The notes beneath the pieces are model-generated. The model was not told the DNA's origin. It worked only from the letters and a program-made list of their open reading frames with translations, and ran no database searches. Below are positions 53,426-61,741 of a DNA stretch of 64,000 nt, piece after piece. How positions within the stretch are numbered: the stretch's first letter is position 1; the number at the start of each line of letters is the position of its first letter. A program made the position numbers and the translations under genes. The stretch is from VXYL01 sp965199945 (GTDB lineage: Bacteria; Pseudomonadota; Gammaproteobacteria; Pseudomonadales; Azotimanducaceae): assembly GCA_965199945.1 (NCBI GenBank), contig OZ241354.1, positions 1,922,001-1,986,000 of the forward strand, in the 5' to 3' direction.

Positions 53426-54354
53426 GGGTGTGCGACAAATTTGGGTGAGTGGTCGCCAACGTTTTCACGCGGCCTGCCTGTGGCGGTGTTCCCAGTAGTC
53501 GTCGAACCAGCCGCCGAGGCGGGCGCAGCGCACCCAGAGCACGGAGTTTGCGCCGGCCACCGTCCAGCGCATGCCGGTGCATTTCATGCGCCTTCCCACC
53601 ACCGTCTTGCAGGCCGCCTCGACGCGCCCCGAACCGATCGGCAGGCCGAGCGAGCGGTACTCGGCGTAGCGCATCTGGCCGCGCCGCTCGGACAGGCAGC
53701 GGACCGCCTTGGCGCGTTCCCCGGCGCCCGCGCCGGGCTTGCGCAGCGCCGCCAGCACGTCGTCCATCCGCCCCGCCTCGAGCCGCCGGCACTGCTTCTC
53801 CGCCCACCGCTTCGCGGCCTTCGCGTCGTCCCCGTGGCGGCCCCGCGCCGCCGCCCACAGGTACTCCGCGGCGTGGAAGAAGTCCACGATGCGCACGGCG
53901 TTCGGGAACCACGTCCCGTACAGCCGCCGCAGCCAGTCCGCGCCGTCGCCCAGCGCCACGCCGACGTTCTCCGGCGCGAATCCCAGCGCCGCCAGTTCGC
54001 GCAGCAGCCGCCGCGCCACCGGCGAGTCGCCCCGCGCGTCGTCCCCCGCGCTCTCGATCGCCGCGAAGTACCACGCCGAGTCCTCAGCCAGCCGCGTCCC
54101 GCCTTCGCCGTCCGGCTCGACCACCCAGATGGCGCCCACCTTCGCTTCCCTCGTCGTCGCCCGCGGCGAACCCGTCGGGTTCGCGCCGTCCTTCCCATTC
54201 CGCCCCGCCGTCTCCGACGGCAGCGCCGGAACTCCCGTGCCGTCCAGTCCCACGCACAGAATCTGTCCTTCCTTCAACGGCTTGCGAACCACGGTGGCAC
54301 TCCAACTCCATGCCACCCCGAAGTGGTCACTTACCAAAGATCTGTCGCACACCC
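53426..54354 (-). mobile_element. ISKra4-like copy 1, internally deleted
   Basis: 929 bases. Left end GGGTGTGCGACAAATTTGGG is partly degenerate; the right end ACCAAAGATCTGTCGCACAC is intact. Compared with copy 2 about 0.7 kb is missing, from just upstream of the VVRKPLKEGQ codons to near the terminal repeat. Confidence 0.8.
53465..54297 (-). pseudogene. Transposase C-terminal fragment (copy 1)
   Basis: Retains VGLDGTGVPALP, VALGDGADWLRRLYG, RIVDFFHAAEYLW, SLGLPIGSGRVEAACKTVVG and MRWTVAGANSVLWVRC, nearly identical to copy 2, but lacks the whole N-terminal ORF and the start of the second. The frame continues open past the IS end to 54406, which is chance. It can hardly be active alone. Confidence 0.8.
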
Positions 54355-54445
54355 GACTCCTCACCGCCTCTTGCCTCGCCAGCCTCTTGGGCGTTACACT
54401 CCTCAACTACTTCAGCGAGTGCGGGTTGGTGCCCGGAGGACGATC

Positions 54446-55171
54446 ATGTCTGGCGACGACAGCAAGAACAGTGAAATCTCCCTTGAGGGCGTCCTCTGCC
54501 TGCTGGACAGGTGGCGCCACTTGCCGGCCTATCAGCTGGAACGCCGGGCGGACATTCTGTTTGCGCTGTTCTTGCCCGAGGTTCTGGAGAAGCGGTTTGG
54601 TACCAGCAACTTGCGCCTGATCCCTGAATTCCCGATCAAGAAGTCGCTCTTGCCAGCGTATCGGGGCGACACTACCGCCCAGTCCATCAATGTTGATTTC
54701 CTCGCAGTAGCAAGAGAAGAGGGTGAACCTGCAGGACGAGCGTTTCTTGTCGAACTCAAAACAGACATGGCCTCTAGGAATGAAAAGCAAGTCAGAGATC
54801 TTTGCCAAGCTGCTGAAGTGGGTCTCAAGAGTCTGGTCTGCGGTACTGTAGAAATTGCTCGCGCCACAGACCAAAAGAAAAAGTACGCTCATCTTCTGTA
54901 TTTTCTCTCAGAACTTGGGCTGGTCGAATGTCAAGACACTCCCTCAAATGTGAAAGGCTACAAAGTAGCGGATAGGACGACTTGGCCATGTCTGGAGTTG
55001 GTGTATGTACAACCCAAGTGCCCGAAGATGACCACGATCGACTTCAACCAGTTCGCAGCAACTATCGAGAAAGATGGATCGGACATTGGCCGCACATTTG
55101 CGGGCTACTTGAGAGAGTGGGCTGCCAGAGATGCCGGAGACCGAGACCCGAATAAATGGAGCCCGGCCTGA
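54446..55171 (+). CDS. PD-(D/E)XK nuclease-like protein, transposon cargo 1
   Basis: 241 residues from ATG 54446 with CGGAGGA six bases upstream. After a helical start (DRWRHLPAYQLERRADILFA) comes INVDFLAVAREEGEPAG and FLVELKTD, a D ... E-x-K arrangement expected of a PD-(D/E)XK nuclease, with KQVRDLCQAAEVG as the following helix. The coding sequence is visibly richer in A+T than its neighbours, consistent with transfer. It overlaps the next gene by 16 bases, so the two act together. I do not recognise a named family. Confidence 0.6.
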   Translation: MSGDDSKNSEISLEGVLCLLDRWRHLPAYQLERRADILFALFLPEVLEKRFGTSNLRLIPEFPIKKSLLPAYRGDTTAQSINVDFLAVAREEGEPAGRAFLVELKTDMASRNEKQVRDLCQAAEVGLKSLVCGTVEIARATDQKKKYAHLLYFLSELGLVECQDTPSNVKGYKVADRTTWPCLELVYVQPKCPKMTTIDFNQFAATIEKDGSDIGRTFAGYLREWAARDAGDRDPNKWSPA

Positions 55172-56643
55172 CTCCCCGCCTCTCCAAGTCCACCTACCTG
55201 AACGGCAAGCAGTGCCACCTTCGTCTGTGGCACCAGTTCCACACGCATGAGCTAGCCACCCCGATCAGCGAGACGCTGCAACTCATCTTCGACACCGGGC
55301 ACGAGGTGGGCGATCTGGCTTGCCGGCGCTATCCCGGCGGTCACTTGGTCGCCCACGACCACCACCATGTAGCAGAAGCGTTGGCGGAAACGCAGCGGCT
55401 CATTGAGGCGAACACCGCCCCGGCGCTCTTCGAGGCAGCCTTTGAGCATCGGCATGTCTTCGCCCGCCCGGATGTGCTGGAGCGGCTGCCGGAGGGCGGT
55501 TGGCGGTTGGTGGAGGTCAAGTCCACCGTCAATCTCAAGGATCTCTTCATTCAGGACGTGGCCGTGCAGTTGTGGGTGCTGCGGGGCGCGGGGCTGGACG
55601 TGCGCGATGCCGGAGTGCTCACCCTGAACCGGGGCTATGTGTACGACGGCGTTCGGCTGGATGTCGACGCGCTGTTCAAGCTGCATCCGGTCTTCGACGA
55701 AGCCGTAGCGTTGCAAGAGGGCATTGGCGAAGAGACGGAGGCGATGCGGGCCGTGCTCGCCCAGTCCGATGCGCCGGACATCGCGCCGGGCGACCATTGC
55801 TTCACGCCCTATCGCTGCCCCTACCACGCGCACTGCACCCGCAATGCCACTCGGCCCGACCACGGCATTGGCGAACTGCCTCGGCTTCGGCGCGAGCGCC
55901 GGGCGGATTTGCAGGCCGCCGGCATTGAGGAAGTGAGGGACGTCCCGGAGGACTTCCCTCTAAGCCCCTTGCAGCGGGTCGTGCGCACGGCGGTGCGGCA
56001 AGGGCGCAGGCAAGTGCATGGCGACTTGAGCAAAGCGCTCGCCGCCATCAAGCCGCCGGTGCGGCATCTGGATTTCGAGGCTTTCGCCCCGGCGGTGCCC
56101 CGCTTCGCCGGCACGCGACCTTACGCCCCTGTTCCCTTCCTCTTCTCCGTACATACCGAACGGGAGGGCCAGCCGCCCGACCACGCGGCCTATCTGCACG
56201 AAACCGCCGACGACCCGCGGCCCATGCTGACCGAGCGCCTGCTCGCCGCCGTTGGGCAGGAGGGAACCGTCTGCGTCTATTCGGGCTATGAACGACGGAT
56301 GCTGCGAGTGTTGGCGGCGGCGGTTCCGCGTCACGCGGCTGCGCTTGCCGCACTCCAGGAACGGCTGTTCGACTTGCTGCCGGTGGTGCGCAACTGCTTC
56401 TACCACCCGGATTTCCGCGGCTCCTTCTCCATAAAGAACGTGGCGCCGGACATAGGCTACGACGACTTGGCCGTCACCGACGGCAACTTGGCCGCCGCAC
56501 GCTACCAACGCGCCTTGGCCAGCGACGACGGCACCCAACGCCAACAGACCTTTGCAGACCTCCGCGCCTACTGCGAACGCGACACGCTGGCGACCGTGGA
56601 GCTGCGCAAGGCGCTGACCGCATTGGCGCAATCCGCCGCTTGA
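55156..56643 (+). CDS. Cas4-like nuclease fused to DnaQ-like exonuclease (DUF2779), transposon cargo 2
   Basis: 495 residues. N-terminal half: LSKSTYLNGKQCHLRLW, FARPDVLERLPEGGWRLVEVKST (D ... E-x-K active site), and HCFTPYRCPYHAHC; the early Cys plus three later Cys (C-x5-C-x5-C) fit a Cas4/RecB-type iron-sulfur nuclease. C-terminal half: VRHLDFEAFAPAVP (D-x-E), VYSGYERRMLRVLA, FSIKNVAPDIGYDDL and RAYCERDTLATVEL (Y-C-x-x-D), the three exonuclease motifs of a DnaQ-like fold as in DUF2779. Probably a two-activity DNA-processing enzyme in a mobile defence or maintenance operon. Confidence 0.75.
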   Translation: MEPGLTPRLSKSTYLNGKQCHLRLWHQFHTHELATPISETLQLIFDTGHEVGDLACRRYPGGHLVAHDHHHVAEALAETQRLIEANTAPALFEAAFEHRHVFARPDVLERLPEGGWRLVEVKSTVNLKDLFIQDVAVQLWVLRGAGLDVRDAGVLTLNRGYVYDGVRLDVDALFKLHPVFDEAVALQEGIGEETEAMRAVLAQSDAPDIAPGDHCFTPYRCPYHAHCTRNATRPDHGIGELPRLRRERRADLQAAGIEEVRDVPEDFPLSPLQRVVRTAVRQGRRQVHGDLSKALAAIKPPVRHLDFEAFAPAVPRFAGTRPYAPVPFLFSVHTEREGQPPDHAAYLHETADDPRPMLTERLLAAVGQEGTVCVYSGYERRMLRVLAAAVPRHAAALAALQERLFDLLPVVRNCFYHPDFRGSFSIKNVAPDIGYDDLAVTDGNLAAARYQRALASDDGTQRQQTFADLRAYCERDTLATVELRKALTALAQSAA

Positions 56644-56700
56644 CGAACGTCACGTCCTGGGGGGTGTGCGACAAATCTTTGGTAATTGGCCACCAGCGCC

Positions 56701-57747
56701 TCACGCCGCCTTCCGAAGGCGGTGCTCCCAGTAGTCGTCGAACCAGCCGCTGAGGAGGGCGCAGCGCACCCAGAGCACGGGGTTGGCGCCGGCCACCGTC
56801 CAGCGCATGCCGGTGCATTTCATGCGCCGCCCCACCACCGTCTTGCAGGCCGCCTCGACGCGCCCCGAACCGATCGGCAGGCCGAGCGAGCGGTACTCGT
56901 CGTAGCGCATCTGGCCCCGCCGCTCGGACAGGTAGCGGATCGCCTTGTCGCGTTCCTCGGCTCCCGCGCCGGGACGGCGCAGCGCCGCCAGCACGTCGTC
57001 CATCCGCCCCGCCTCGAGCCGCCGGCACTGCTTCTCCGCCCACCGCTTCGCGGCCTTCGGATCGTTCCGGTGGCGGGCCTGCGCGGCCGCCCACAGGTAT
57101 TCCGCGGCATGGAAGAAGTCCACGATCCGGACCGCGTTCGGGAACCACTCCCCGTACAGCCGCCGCAGCCAGTCCGCGCCGTCGCCCAGCGCCACGCCGA
57201 CGTCCTCCGGCGCGAAGCCCAGCGCCGCCAGTTCGCGCAGCAGCCGCCGCGCCACCGGCGAGTCGCCCTGCGCGTCGTCCGCCGCGCTCTCGATCGCCGC
57301 GAAAAACCACGCCGAGTCCTTCGCCAGCCGCGTCCCGCCTTCGCCGTCCGGCTCGACCACCCAGATGGCGCCCACCTTCGCTTCCCTCGTCGTCGCCCGC
57401 CCGCCGTCCTTCCCCTTCCGCCCTGCCGTCTCCGACGGCAGCGCCGGAACTCCCGTGCCGTCCAGTCCCACGCACAGAATCTGTCCTTCCTTCAATGGCT
57501 TGCGAACCACAGACCCGTCGAACGACGCGTCGTTCCACGCCTCCCCGTCCCCGCCGACGACCGTGATCGATCCCGACAGCCACTCCGTCCGCCACCGCTC
57601 CAGGTCGTCGCCAACCAGCCGCGTCGTCCGCTCCACCCGCTTCGCCCCGAAGTTCACCCCGGCCACCACGTTCAGCAGCCGGTCCGCCTCCCCGTAGCAG
57701 CACGCCGACCCCAGCTCGCTCGCCATCCGCCGCGCCGTCGGCGTCAT
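56701..57747 (-). CDS. ISKra4-like transposase, second ORF (catalytic part)
   Basis: 348 residues from ATG 57747, which overlaps the first ORF's stop (ATGA). DDE-type residues are probable in CVGLDGTGVP, VALGDGADWLRRLY and GSGRVEAACKT; FFHAAEYLW and CTGMRWTVAGANPVLW are family landmarks. With the first ORF the product is ~487 residues, the usual single-protein length for this family, so the split may be a frameshift or a translational coupling. Confidence 0.85.
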   Translation of the reverse strand: MTPTARRMASELGSACCYGEADRLLNVVAGVNFGAKRVERTTRLVGDDLERWRTEWLSGSITVVGGDGEAWNDASFDGSVVRKPLKEGQILCVGLDGTGVPALPSETAGRKGKDGGRATTREAKVGAIWVVEPDGEGGTRLAKDSAWFFAAIESAADDAQGDSPVARRLLRELAALGFAPEDVGVALGDGADWLRRLYGEWFPNAVRIVDFFHAAEYLWAAAQARHRNDPKAAKRWAEKQCRRLEAGRMDDVLAALRRPGAGAEERDKAIRYLSERRGQMRYDEYRSLGLPIGSGRVEAACKTVVGRRMKCTGMRWTVAGANPVLWVRCALLSGWFDDYWEHRLRKAA

Positions 57748-58163
57748 CGACCCTCGACGTCCAGGCGCGACGCCCGCGGACGCGCGCTCTTCCCGCAGGA
57801 CAGGCAAACGTAGCGCCCCATCGCCAGCCGATCCCTGCCCAGCGCCGTCTCCGTCGCCGACCGCTCCCGACCCGCGTAGCGCATCCGGCCGCGGCAGCAC
57901 CGCGGCGCGTTCGCCGCGCCGCAGTCCGAACGGTCGCCCTCCGCCGCCTCCTCCAGACCCCGGCGGGCCGCCTCCAGCACCGCCTCCCGAACCAGGCCGT
58001 CCACGCGCGGCGCCGACGACCCGGACTCCATCAGCCTCGCCGCCAGCTCCTTCGCCTGCGCCGCCATCGACTTCGACAGCGCCGACGGCGCCTCGTCCAG
58101 CGCCGCAGCTCCCGCCTCCCTCTTGCCTTCCCCGTCCCAATCGCCGACAGTCCTCTTCGCCAT
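57744..58163 (-). CDS. ISKra4-like transposase, first ORF (N-terminal part)
   Basis: 139 residues from ATG 58163 with AAGGAGG upstream. Contains MRYAGRERSATETALG and YVCLSCGKSARPRASRL, the zinc-ribbon-like N-terminal region seen before the catalytic domain in ISKra4 transposases. It stops at TGA 57744-57746, overlapping the next start. Confidence 0.75.
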   Translation of the reverse strand: MAKRTVGDWDGEGKREAGAAALDEAPSALSKSMAAQAKELAARLMESGSSAPRVDGLVREAVLEAARRGLEEAAEGDRSDCGAANAPRCCRGRMRYAGRERSATETALGRDRLAMGRYVCLSCGKSARPRASRLDVEGR

Positions 58164-58306
58164 CGCGGGCCTCCTTGCCCTTGGTCTTCGCAAAACCCAA
58201 GAGTAGGCGGCCCGCGGTCGGCTCAACAACGCCCCCCGCCACCAGCCAAAACGCCACCGAACACCCCCGCCGGAGTGTTCACTTACCAAAGATCTGTCGC
58301 ACACCC

Positions 58307-58315
58307 ATCCACTGA
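58307..58315. repeat. Target-site duplication, right
   Basis: ATCCACTGA, the same nonamer as 53417-53425. Confidence 0.75.
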
Positions 58316-58380
58316 GTCGCCGGTCGCCCTCAATACCGAAGGTGTTACGGTAGAAGGCGACGCATAGCACTGGCAGAAAC

Positions 58381-59421
58381 ATGGCCGAATCGGCAGAGAC
58401 CCCGCTGGATGTGCGCCGTGGCCTCGCGGCAGCCGAGGACGTGGCGTTTCCGCTGCGCTGGGGCATTCTGGGAACCGGCTCGATCTCGGCGCAGTGGGTG
58501 GGCTGCCTGCGCGAGTGCGCTGGCGCGGAAGTCACGGCCGTGGCGGCGCGCAGCGCCGAACGCGCGCAGCAGTTCGCGGCGCGGTTCGGCATCGAATCCG
58601 CCTACGGCGGCGAGGACGGCTATGCGGAGATGGTCGCGTCCGACGTGGACATCGTCTACGTCGGCACCATCACGCGGCTGCACAAGGCGCACAGCCTGTT
58701 GGCCATCGAGGCTGGCAAGCACGTGCTCTGCGAGAAGCCCCTGGCGGAGAACATCGCCGACGCGCGCGCCATGTACGCCGCTGCCGCGCGGCAGAGGGTG
58801 ATGCTTCAGGATGCGATGTGGACGCGCTTCTTTCCTGCCGTCGAGCACGCCCGCAAGGCCATCGAGGACGGCGTGATCGGCGAGCCGACGCTGGTGCAGT
58901 CCGATTTCTTCGACCCCATCTACACCATTCAGGCGGCGCCGCTGGCATTCGGCGCCGACGCCGAACCGAAGACGATCGTCGCCACGGGGCGGCGTTCAGG
59001 CGCGGCGGTGGTGGAATACGCCGAAGACCGCGCCGCGGTGCTCACGTTTCCGCCCTTCAACAGCGAACTCGCGGAAGTGACGGAGATCGTCGGCCGGACG
59101 GGACGCCTCACCTTGGAGCAGCCGGCGCACTGCCCGACCGCGCTGACCATTCGCGTGCCGCCGGCCGGCGGCGTGCCGTCGCGCTATCGAACGCGCAATG
59201 CGCCGGCGCCGGTCACCCGCTACGAATATCCGCTGCCAAGCGCGGTCGGCCTGGCGACGGCCTTTCCGAATCAACACGGCTTCCTCTACCAAGCGCAAGC
59301 CGTGCATCGCTGCCTCGCCGCCGGCCTGCGCGTCTGCCCGCAGTACGACAAGGCCGAATCGCTGCACGCCATGGACTTGCTGACGCGCATCAACGAAGCG
59401 CGTTTCGGGCACCCTGGCTAG
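58381..59421 (+). CDS. Gfo/Idh/MocA-family oxidoreductase
   Basis: 346 residues. Rossmann domain RWGILGTGSISAQWVGCL, then DVDIVYVGTITRLHKAH and the family signature HVLCEKPLAENIADA; C-terminal GFO_IDH_MocA_C domain with MLQDAMWTRFFPAV. Closest in pattern to dihydrodiol dehydrogenase-like members, which oxidise sugars or cyclic diols with NAD(P). The composite transposon ends 74 bases upstream, so its native promoter context may have been changed. Confidence 0.85.
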   Translation: MAESAETPLDVRRGLAAAEDVAFPLRWGILGTGSISAQWVGCLRECAGAEVTAVAARSAERAQQFAARFGIESAYGGEDGYAEMVASDVDIVYVGTITRLHKAHSLLAIEAGKHVLCEKPLAENIADARAMYAAAARQRVMLQDAMWTRFFPAVEHARKAIEDGVIGEPTLVQSDFFDPIYTIQAAPLAFGADAEPKTIVATGRRSGAAVVEYAEDRAAVLTFPPFNSELAEVTEIVGRTGRLTLEQPAHCPTALTIRVPPAGGVPSRYRTRNAPAPVTRYEYPLPSAVGLATAFPNQHGFLYQAQAVHRCLAAGLRVCPQYDKAESLHAMDLLTRINEARFGHPG

Positions 59422-59484
59422 GCGCCCGCACGCAGATCGCTACTTCGAGCGAGCGTAACCGAAGCGACGGCTCCGCCCGCCCGT

Positions 59485-60765
59485 TCAGCCAGCGGCGGCC
59501 GCCGCCGGGCGCTCGTAGATCGACTCTTCCTTCTTCGACTCTTCGGAGACCTTGCGGCCGAGCGACTGGAAGATCGGAATCTCGTCGTCTCCGAGTTCCG
59601 CCATCTCCACCTTGCGCGCCATGGCGGCTTCCAGATACGGCGCGAGTTCGGCCATCTTCTTGCGTTCCCGCTCCGCTTCCCGCTCCTTGAACTCCGGCAT
59701 CACCTCGGCGGCGAACAGTTCGAGCGCCTCGCAGATGTGCTCGTGCTTGTTGCGCCCGGCCTGCTGGATGAACGTCACTTGATCGACGTTGCAGGCCTCG
59801 AATTTCCGCAGATGCTCGCGCAAGTCGTCCGGCGTGCCGATGCCGCCGCGGCTGCCCGACAGCGACTGCGTGATGTCCGTCGTCTCCTGCTTGGCGTCGC
59901 GCAGCGCCTCGAACTGCTTCCAGAGATCGGTCCGCCCCGGCTTGTGCTCGCCGAAGGCGTAGAGGCTGCCTAGCGCGAAGCCGAAGAACTCGAAGCCGGC
60001 AAGGCCGCGCCGCACCGCTTCTTCCCGATCCTGATGGCAGGAAAAGCTCGACACCATGCAAATGTTCGGATTGATGGCGTGGCCGATCGGCACGCAGGCG
60101 TCCGACTTGATGATGCCGTAGTACTCCTCGACCCACTCCGTGGCCTCGCTCGGATCGACGAACGCGAAGGTGAGGGCGCCGATGCCGAGGCGCGCCGCCA
60201 TGCGGATGGTCTCGCGCTGCGAGCAGGCGACCCACAGCGGCGGATGCGGGCGCTGCACCGGCTTCGGCACGATGTTGCGGCAGGGCATCTCGAAGTACTG
60301 GCCCTTGTAGCCGGGGTAGGGATCCATCGCCAGCATGTTGCAGATCTGCTCGACGGACTCCATGAAGATCTTGCGCTTCTGCTCCACCGGCACGCGGAAG
60401 CCGCCGAGTTCGAGCTCCGCCGAGGATTCGCCGGTGCCGAACTCCACGCGCCCGTTGGAGACGAGATCCAGCGTGGCGATCACTTCCGCCGTGCGCGCCG
60501 GATGGTTGTAGCCGGGAATCACTTGCCGAATGCCCTGCCCGAGGCGGATGTTCTTCGTGCGCTGGGAACACGCTGCCAGGAACACCTCCGGCGCCGAGGA
60601 GTGCGAGTACTCCTCCAGAAAGTGGTGCTCCACCTCCCAGGCGAAGTCGATGCCGAGGCGGTCCGCCACCTCGACCTGCTCCAGCGCGTCGTTGAAGAGC
60701 TTCTGCTCGTCGCCCTCCTGCCAGGGCCGTGGCAGCTGGTGCTCGTAGAAGATGCCGAACTTCAT
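59485..60765 (-). CDS. LLM-class flavin-dependent oxidoreductase
   Basis: 426 residues from ATG 60765 with GGGGGA five bases upstream. Luciferase-like TIM barrel: MKFGIFYEHQLPRPW, DFAWEVEHHFLEEYSHSSAPE, NIRLGQGIRQVIPGYNHPAR, GRVEFGTGESS, PHPPLWVACSQRETI. The E-x-H-H-F near residue 50 is typical of bacterial luciferase-like monooxygenases. Uses FMNH2 or F420; substrate unknown. A charged C-terminal tail (~370-426) is longer than usual. Confidence 0.87.
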   Translation of the reverse strand: MKFGIFYEHQLPRPWQEGDEQKLFNDALEQVEVADRLGIDFAWEVEHHFLEEYSHSSAPEVFLAACSQRTKNIRLGQGIRQVIPGYNHPARTAEVIATLDLVSNGRVEFGTGESSAELELGGFRVPVEQKRKIFMESVEQICNMLAMDPYPGYKGQYFEMPCRNIVPKPVQRPHPPLWVACSQRETIRMAARLGIGALTFAFVDPSEATEWVEEYYGIIKSDACVPIGHAINPNICMVSSFSCHQDREEAVRRGLAGFEFFGFALGSLYAFGEHKPGRTDLWKQFEALRDAKQETTDITQSLSGSRGGIGTPDDLREHLRKFEACNVDQVTFIQQAGRNKHEHICEALELFAAEVMPEFKEREAERERKKMAELAPYLEAAMARKVEMAELGDDEIPIFQSLGRKVSEESKKEESIYERPAAAAAG

Positions 60766-60841
60766 CGCGTTCCCCCGCTTGTTCGCTTGTTCGCAAAGCG
60801 TCAAGTCAACCGAGTTGCGCGCGCGATTGCAAGGGCGCGTC

Positions 60842-60859
60842 CGTGTCGATGCCGACACG
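60842..60859. promoter_or_regulatory. Inverted repeat in the divergent region
   Basis: CGTGTCG / CGACACG with a 4-base loop (ATGC). It lies between the divergent LLM and 60943 genes and may be an operator or hairpin. Confidence 0.35.
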
Positions 60860-60878
60860 TCCAAGACGCCTGAACAAA

Positions 60879-60912
60879 CCGTTGAACAACGGTGGCGAGG
60901 CGCGGTTATAAT
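60879..60912 (+). promoter_or_regulatory. Promoter with palindrome over the -35 (gene at 60943)
   Basis: A consensus TATAAT is at 60907-60912. TTGAAC at 60882-60887 (19-base spacer) lies inside the perfect palindrome CCGTTG-AA-CAACGG (60879-60892). Overlap of palindrome and -35 suggests repression of this promoter. Confidence 0.5.
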
Positions 60913-60942
60913 GTGTGCTTCGCTACTTTGGAGACGCGAACC

Positions 60943-61554
60943 ATGGCTGATCCCCGGCCTTCCGACGAGCAGCGCCTGTACGCTGCGTTTCAGCAGGTCG
61001 TCGACGTGATGCTGCCCTTGGAGACGGGTCTCCGGGAGCGGGCGTATGTCACGATTGGCGCCTTCTTCGGGTTCAACGACGCCCCCGTGCCAGCCGCTCC
61101 GCCGCCGGACGCCCCAGCGCCAGCCGCCCCGAAAGCCGGCAAGCGCGCCGCAGCGCCAGCCCGCTCGCCCGCCGCGCGGCCTGCCCCCGCCGGAACCCCG
61201 ACGCCCAAGGCGTTCCTCTCACAGAAGCAACCGACTACCGACGTCGAGCGCGTGGCCTGCTACGCCTACTACCTCACGCAGCACCGCGACATGCGGCTAT
61301 TCACCACCGGCGACATCAACAAGCTCAACGCCGAAGCCGATCAGCGCAAGTTCGCCAATGCCTCGAGCACGCTGAACAACGCCATCCGCGCAGGTCTTCT
61401 CTCCTCGGCGTCGAGAGGCAAGAAGCAGATCGCCAGCCAGGGCAAGCGCTATGTCGAAGCGCTGCCGGACCAGGCCGCCGCCCGGGCGATCACCAAGAAG
61501 CCGAGGAAGAAGCGCCAGCGCCGCCAAGGCTCGGCCGAAGCGAAAGCGGAGTAG
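60943..61554 (+). CDS. Unrecognised protein with Ala/Pro-rich linker and winged-helix-like C-domain
   Basis: 203 residues from ATG 60943 (GGAGA nine bases upstream). N-domain ~1-45 (ALFQQV-like AAFQQVVDVMLPLETGLRE, then IGAFFGF). Residues ~46-90 are an Ala/Pro/Lys linker. The C-domain at ~95-180 reads VERVACYAYYLTQHRD, FTTGDINKLNAEADQRKFAN and AIRAGLLSSASRGKKQIA, with helix-turn-helix character, followed by a basic tail (KKPRKKRQRRQ). Probably a nucleic-acid-binding regulator; I cannot name the family. Confidence 0.55.
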   Translation: MADPRPSDEQRLYAAFQQVVDVMLPLETGLRERAYVTIGAFFGFNDAPVPAAPPPDAPAPAAPKAGKRAAAPARSPAARPAPAGTPTPKAFLSQKQPTTDVERVACYAYYLTQHRDMRLFTTGDINKLNAEADQRKFANASSTLNNAIRAGLLSSASRGKKQIASQGKRYVEALPDQAAARAITKKPRKKRQRRQGSAEAKAE

Positions 61555-61741
61555 CCGCCAACGGCGCACGCGTCGAGAAGAGCCGCTACCCACTCGATAC
61601 GGTAGCGAACAACCGCGTGGATCGCCTCTCCAAGGACTCCGTTCGTCAAGTCTCGCCGCAAGAGCCTGCCGCGCCTAGCGGGCATGTTCACAATGACGCG
61701 ATGCGACGGGCCGGAGTCCTTGCGCGAACGTGAGCGGCAAC

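Larger units (their letters stand above)
53426..58306. mobile_element. Composite transposon with two ISKra4-like copies and a nuclease operon
   Basis: Outer ends both start GGGTGTGCGACA reading inward, and the whole 4.9 kb is flanked by ATCCACTGA (53417-53425 and 58307-58315). The individual IS copies lack such flanking duplications, so the unit appears to have moved as one block. Cargo: 54446-56643, two overlapping genes. Both IS copies have the same orientation. Confidence 0.75.
56662..58306 (-). mobile_element. ISKra4-like copy 2, full length
   Basis: 1,645 bases. Terminal inverted repeats: GGGTGTGCGACA then ATCTTTGGTAA, on both ends with two mismatches in ~27. Transposase split over two overlapping frames (57744-58163 and 56701-57747). 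Confidence 0.85.

Noticed and set aside
55156..56643. A stand-alone Cas4 of a CRISPR adaptation module
   Set aside because: DnaQ-like C-terminal half and partner gene differ from Cas4; no CRISPR repeats in the window.
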